Part shown: positions 62,310-64,000 of the stretch, one piece after another
Numbering within the stretch: the stretch's first letter is position 1
Layout: every line of letters begins with the position of its first letter
Assembly (NCBI GenBank): GCA_013150955.1
Contig: JAADJD010000015.1
Location: 1-64,000, forward strand
Length of the DNA stretch: 64,000 nucleotides
Origin: Calditrichota bacterium
GTDB lineage: Bacteria > Calditrichota > Calditrichia > RBG-13-44-9 > J042
Direction: 5' to 3'
The notes under the pieces: generated by a model
Databases searched by the model: none
What the model saw: the letters and a program-made list of their open reading frames with translations, nothing else
Told to the model about the DNA's origin: nothing
Program-made: the position numbers and the translations under genes

Positions 62310-62434
62310 CTAAAAAAACATCCCTGCCTTTACCACCATTCCAGGGGGAAATTCCGTGAACCTCCCCTAATAAGCCTTCTTGTCGAAAAACATTAAAATC
62401 GAGGTTTTTAAGCGAATCCCGTTGAAAGTGAATT

Positions 62435-62605
62435 AGACCCAGATTATGCATTAGCCTACGAATTACACGAATGAACACAAATAAAACCAATAAAATGCAT
62501 TGGATTGTGTATGGATGAAAATGTGGTCCAGAGTTTATTGACGATTTTGTAGATATTTTTTGGTTTCATTCGCGTGATTCGTGGTTTAACGCATTATTTG
62601 AGTTA
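62435..62605 (+). repeat. Dispersed element, full copy
   Basis: A well-preserved GCCTACGAATTACACG-subfamily copy from GACCCAGATTATGCATTAG to GCATTATTTGAGTTAA. Its last bases include the TAA stop of the convergent downstream gene (read on the minus strand). The stretch 62310-62434 shows nothing else. Confidence 0.85.
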
Positions 62606-64000
62606 AAATTTTTCATCAGAAAATGTCGGAGACGGGGACTCTTCCAGTTGATCAATGAGTTCGCTAAGCAGAAATTCAATTTCTACCAGAAAACGTTCCG
62701 AGGCACAAATCCGTTTCTTGCACTGCTTGCAGGCGATGGTTAAATGGCAGTTTACCCGCTGTTTGTAATCCTGCTCCAGCTCCTGAATGGCCAGATTCAT
62801 CTCTTCCTGAAAATCCAGCCGGGAGATGTGCGTGGGCAGCGAGGCCAGCCATTTGTGATGTAAAATTTCCACAAATTGTTTTAATCGTCCCAGATATTGC
62901 CCGACGGTGGAACGCCAGACCAACCGGGCCTTTCTCACCTGGGTGATGTAATCCGACGAATCCGTCAGAAAGGTGTAACCGGCCTTTTCCACAACCTCGT
63001 CGGGTATTTTCATCAAAATGGTGATCATCTCGTAAATTTCTCGCAATTCTGCGGGATCACCGGCGGAGAGCTCCCGATACAAATCCTTTAATTTTCTTAC
63101 ATAAAACGATTCGATCCGCTGGAACAGCTTGCGCAGTTTCACCGATTCCTGCGGATTTTCCATGGTATGGGCGTTAGTCTTCAGGAAATGTTCCGAAAGG
63201 AGGCGCGCTTCGTGAATGGTTTTTAAAGTGCTGCGCAGTTGTTGAATCTGGGGATACCCCAGAGAGTTGAAGATGATGTCCAGATAGGCATTGATGGAGG
63301 CTTCCATTTCCTGAAGTTGTTTGCGGGCATGTTCACTCAGAGTCATCAGCACGTTACCCAGCTGTTTTTGAAGTTGCTGGGAAGGATGATGTTTTAAAAT
63401 CTGCACCGCCTTTTTCCCGATGGCCTGAGGAAAAGTGGCATCCGAGATTAGCGAAAGCACTTCTTCCAGGGTCAGGATTTGGTTCACCCGCTCCTGAATA
63501 TCCGGATCGGGATCCAGATGCCCCTGCACCACCGCCAGAAAACGTCCCGGTTCACTGAGGTCGCCACTGCAATATTCCAGCAATTGCAGCTTCCGCTCGC
63601 GAATAAATCCCCGGAATTCCGCGTTTAATGCCTGTCCCTGAAAATCCAGGGATTGATCCAGAGAAGACAACACCGGTTGGGGCATTCGGAAATGGATGGC
63701 CAGTTGATCCAACACCTGCCACAGGCGATGGGCATTTCCCGACTGCACAATGGCTTCGGGGTCTGGCTGCATCAGATGGGCCTGGAAGATGTCGTAATCT
63801 ATGCGATAAATGGCATTCAGGGCGCTCTGTTTGACCAGGTGATCCTCGTCCAGTAAATAATTTAGAAGAATGGGGAGCTGTTTGTCGGGCGGGGTACTGG
63901 TGCTTAGCTGCAGAACCTGGGAAATCTTAAAAATGCGTTCCCGTTTGATTTGAATGTGCTGTTCCAGCATCTCCAGAATCAGATCATCACGGGGGCCAAA
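62603..64000 (-). CDS. Large helical (HEAT-like) protein, partial
   Basis: At least 465 residues, running off the right edge of the window (the frame stays open past an internal ATG at 63970, reading FGPRDDLILE before it), so the N-terminus is unseen. It is almost wholly helical with HEAT-like repeats (LPILLNYLLDEDHLVKQSALNAIY and similar) and a C-terminal Cys pair CKQCKKRIC followed by an acidic end. I do not recognise a specific family; a helical domain that in related genomes can be joined to membrane nucleotide-carrier modules is one possibility, unproven here. Its stop codon lies at the edge of a dispersed repeat. Confidence 0.6.
   Translation of the reverse strand, partial: FGPRDDLILEMLEQHIQIKRERIFKISQVLQLSTSTPPDKQLPILLNYLLDEDHLVKQSALNAIYRIDYDIFQAHLMQPDPEAIVQSGNAHRLWQVLDQLAIHFRMPQPVLSSLDQSLDFQGQALNAEFRGFIRERKLQLLEYCSGDLSEPGRFLAVVQGHLDPDPDIQERVNQILTLEEVLSLISDATFPQAIGKKAVQILKHHPSQQLQKQLGNVLMTLSEHARKQLQEMEASINAYLDIIFNSLGYPQIQQLRSTLKTIHEARLLSEHFLKTNAHTMENPQESVKLRKLFQRIESFYVRKLKDLYRELSAGDPAELREIYEMITILMKIPDEVVEKAGYTFLTDSSDYITQVRKARLVWRSTVGQYLGRLKQFVEILHHKWLASLPTHISRLDFQEEMNLAIQELEQDYKQRVNCHLTIACKQCKKRICASERFLVEIEFLLSELIDQLEESPSPTFSDEKF

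Overview
This window looks like chromosomal DNA from a Gram-negative bacterium of the FCB superphylum, probably a Calditrichota, KSB1 or Ignavibacteria-like lineage. Three things point that way. Two secreted proteins end in the type IX secretion sorting module with the 'NYPNPFNP' signature. LpxC and FabZ are fused in one polypeptide. The outer-membrane biogenesis genes run tamB-bamA-skp-lpxD-lpxC/fabZ-lpxA. The lineage is an inference from gene content; there is no rRNA gene to settle it, and I found no tRNA or CRISPR array.

Layout. 0-9 kb: a ybaK-like gene fragment cut off by a repeat, a large secreted VWA protein, a sodium/solute symporter and an S9 peptidase. 9-12 kb: an mlaEFD-type lipid transport operon. 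12-18.7 kb: rfbB-like dehydratase, a polysaccharide deacetylase with an N-terminal zinc-binding module, and a TamB-like protein. 19-29 kb: bamA, skp, lpxD, lpxC/fabZ, lpxA, rseP, then larE, pgeF and uppP, so most of 9-30 kb serves the cell envelope. 30.5-31.6 kb: an AT-rich PIN-domain island followed by a hairpin-rich non-coding stretch. 31.6-40 kb: an NSS transporter with its tiny MetS-like subunit, holA, an ECF sigma/anti-sigma pair, a GAF/degenerate-GGDEF protein, a zinc ribbon, a YfcE-type phosphoesterase, an OB-HD protein, and a receiver-like protein that has lost its key residues. 40.5-49 kb (minus strand): a sensor kinase/sigma-54 activator pair, mazG, and a tightly overlapped 5'-nucleotidase-larC-rlmB operon. 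49-64 kb: a DUF4143-type ATPase between direct repeats, a small membrane protein, an esterase, an acyl-CoA synthetase, an ArsC-like protein, a second secreted protein, SDR and DUF72 genes, a gluzincin-type peptidase, an HU gene and a helical protein running off the window end.

The most striking non-coding feature is a family of roughly 170-180 bp intergenic elements at about 15 loci in both orientations. They have imperfect complementary ends (AACCCAGATTATGCATTAG and the complement of AACCCAAATAATGCATTAA) and no coding capacity. They occur as full copies, halves, tandem or nested mosaics and inverted pairs, fall into at least two subfamilies, often abut stop codons, and one has truncated the ybaK-like gene. 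They resemble MITEs or large REP-type palindromes, but I do not recognise the family. Other leads are the ATPase gene bracketed by about 123-bp direct repeats that carry heptamer arrays, with a perfect hairpin just before its start; mutually exclusive hairpins after the PIN locus; a hairpin-rich leader before the VWA gene; and the receiver lacking all phosphorylation residues.
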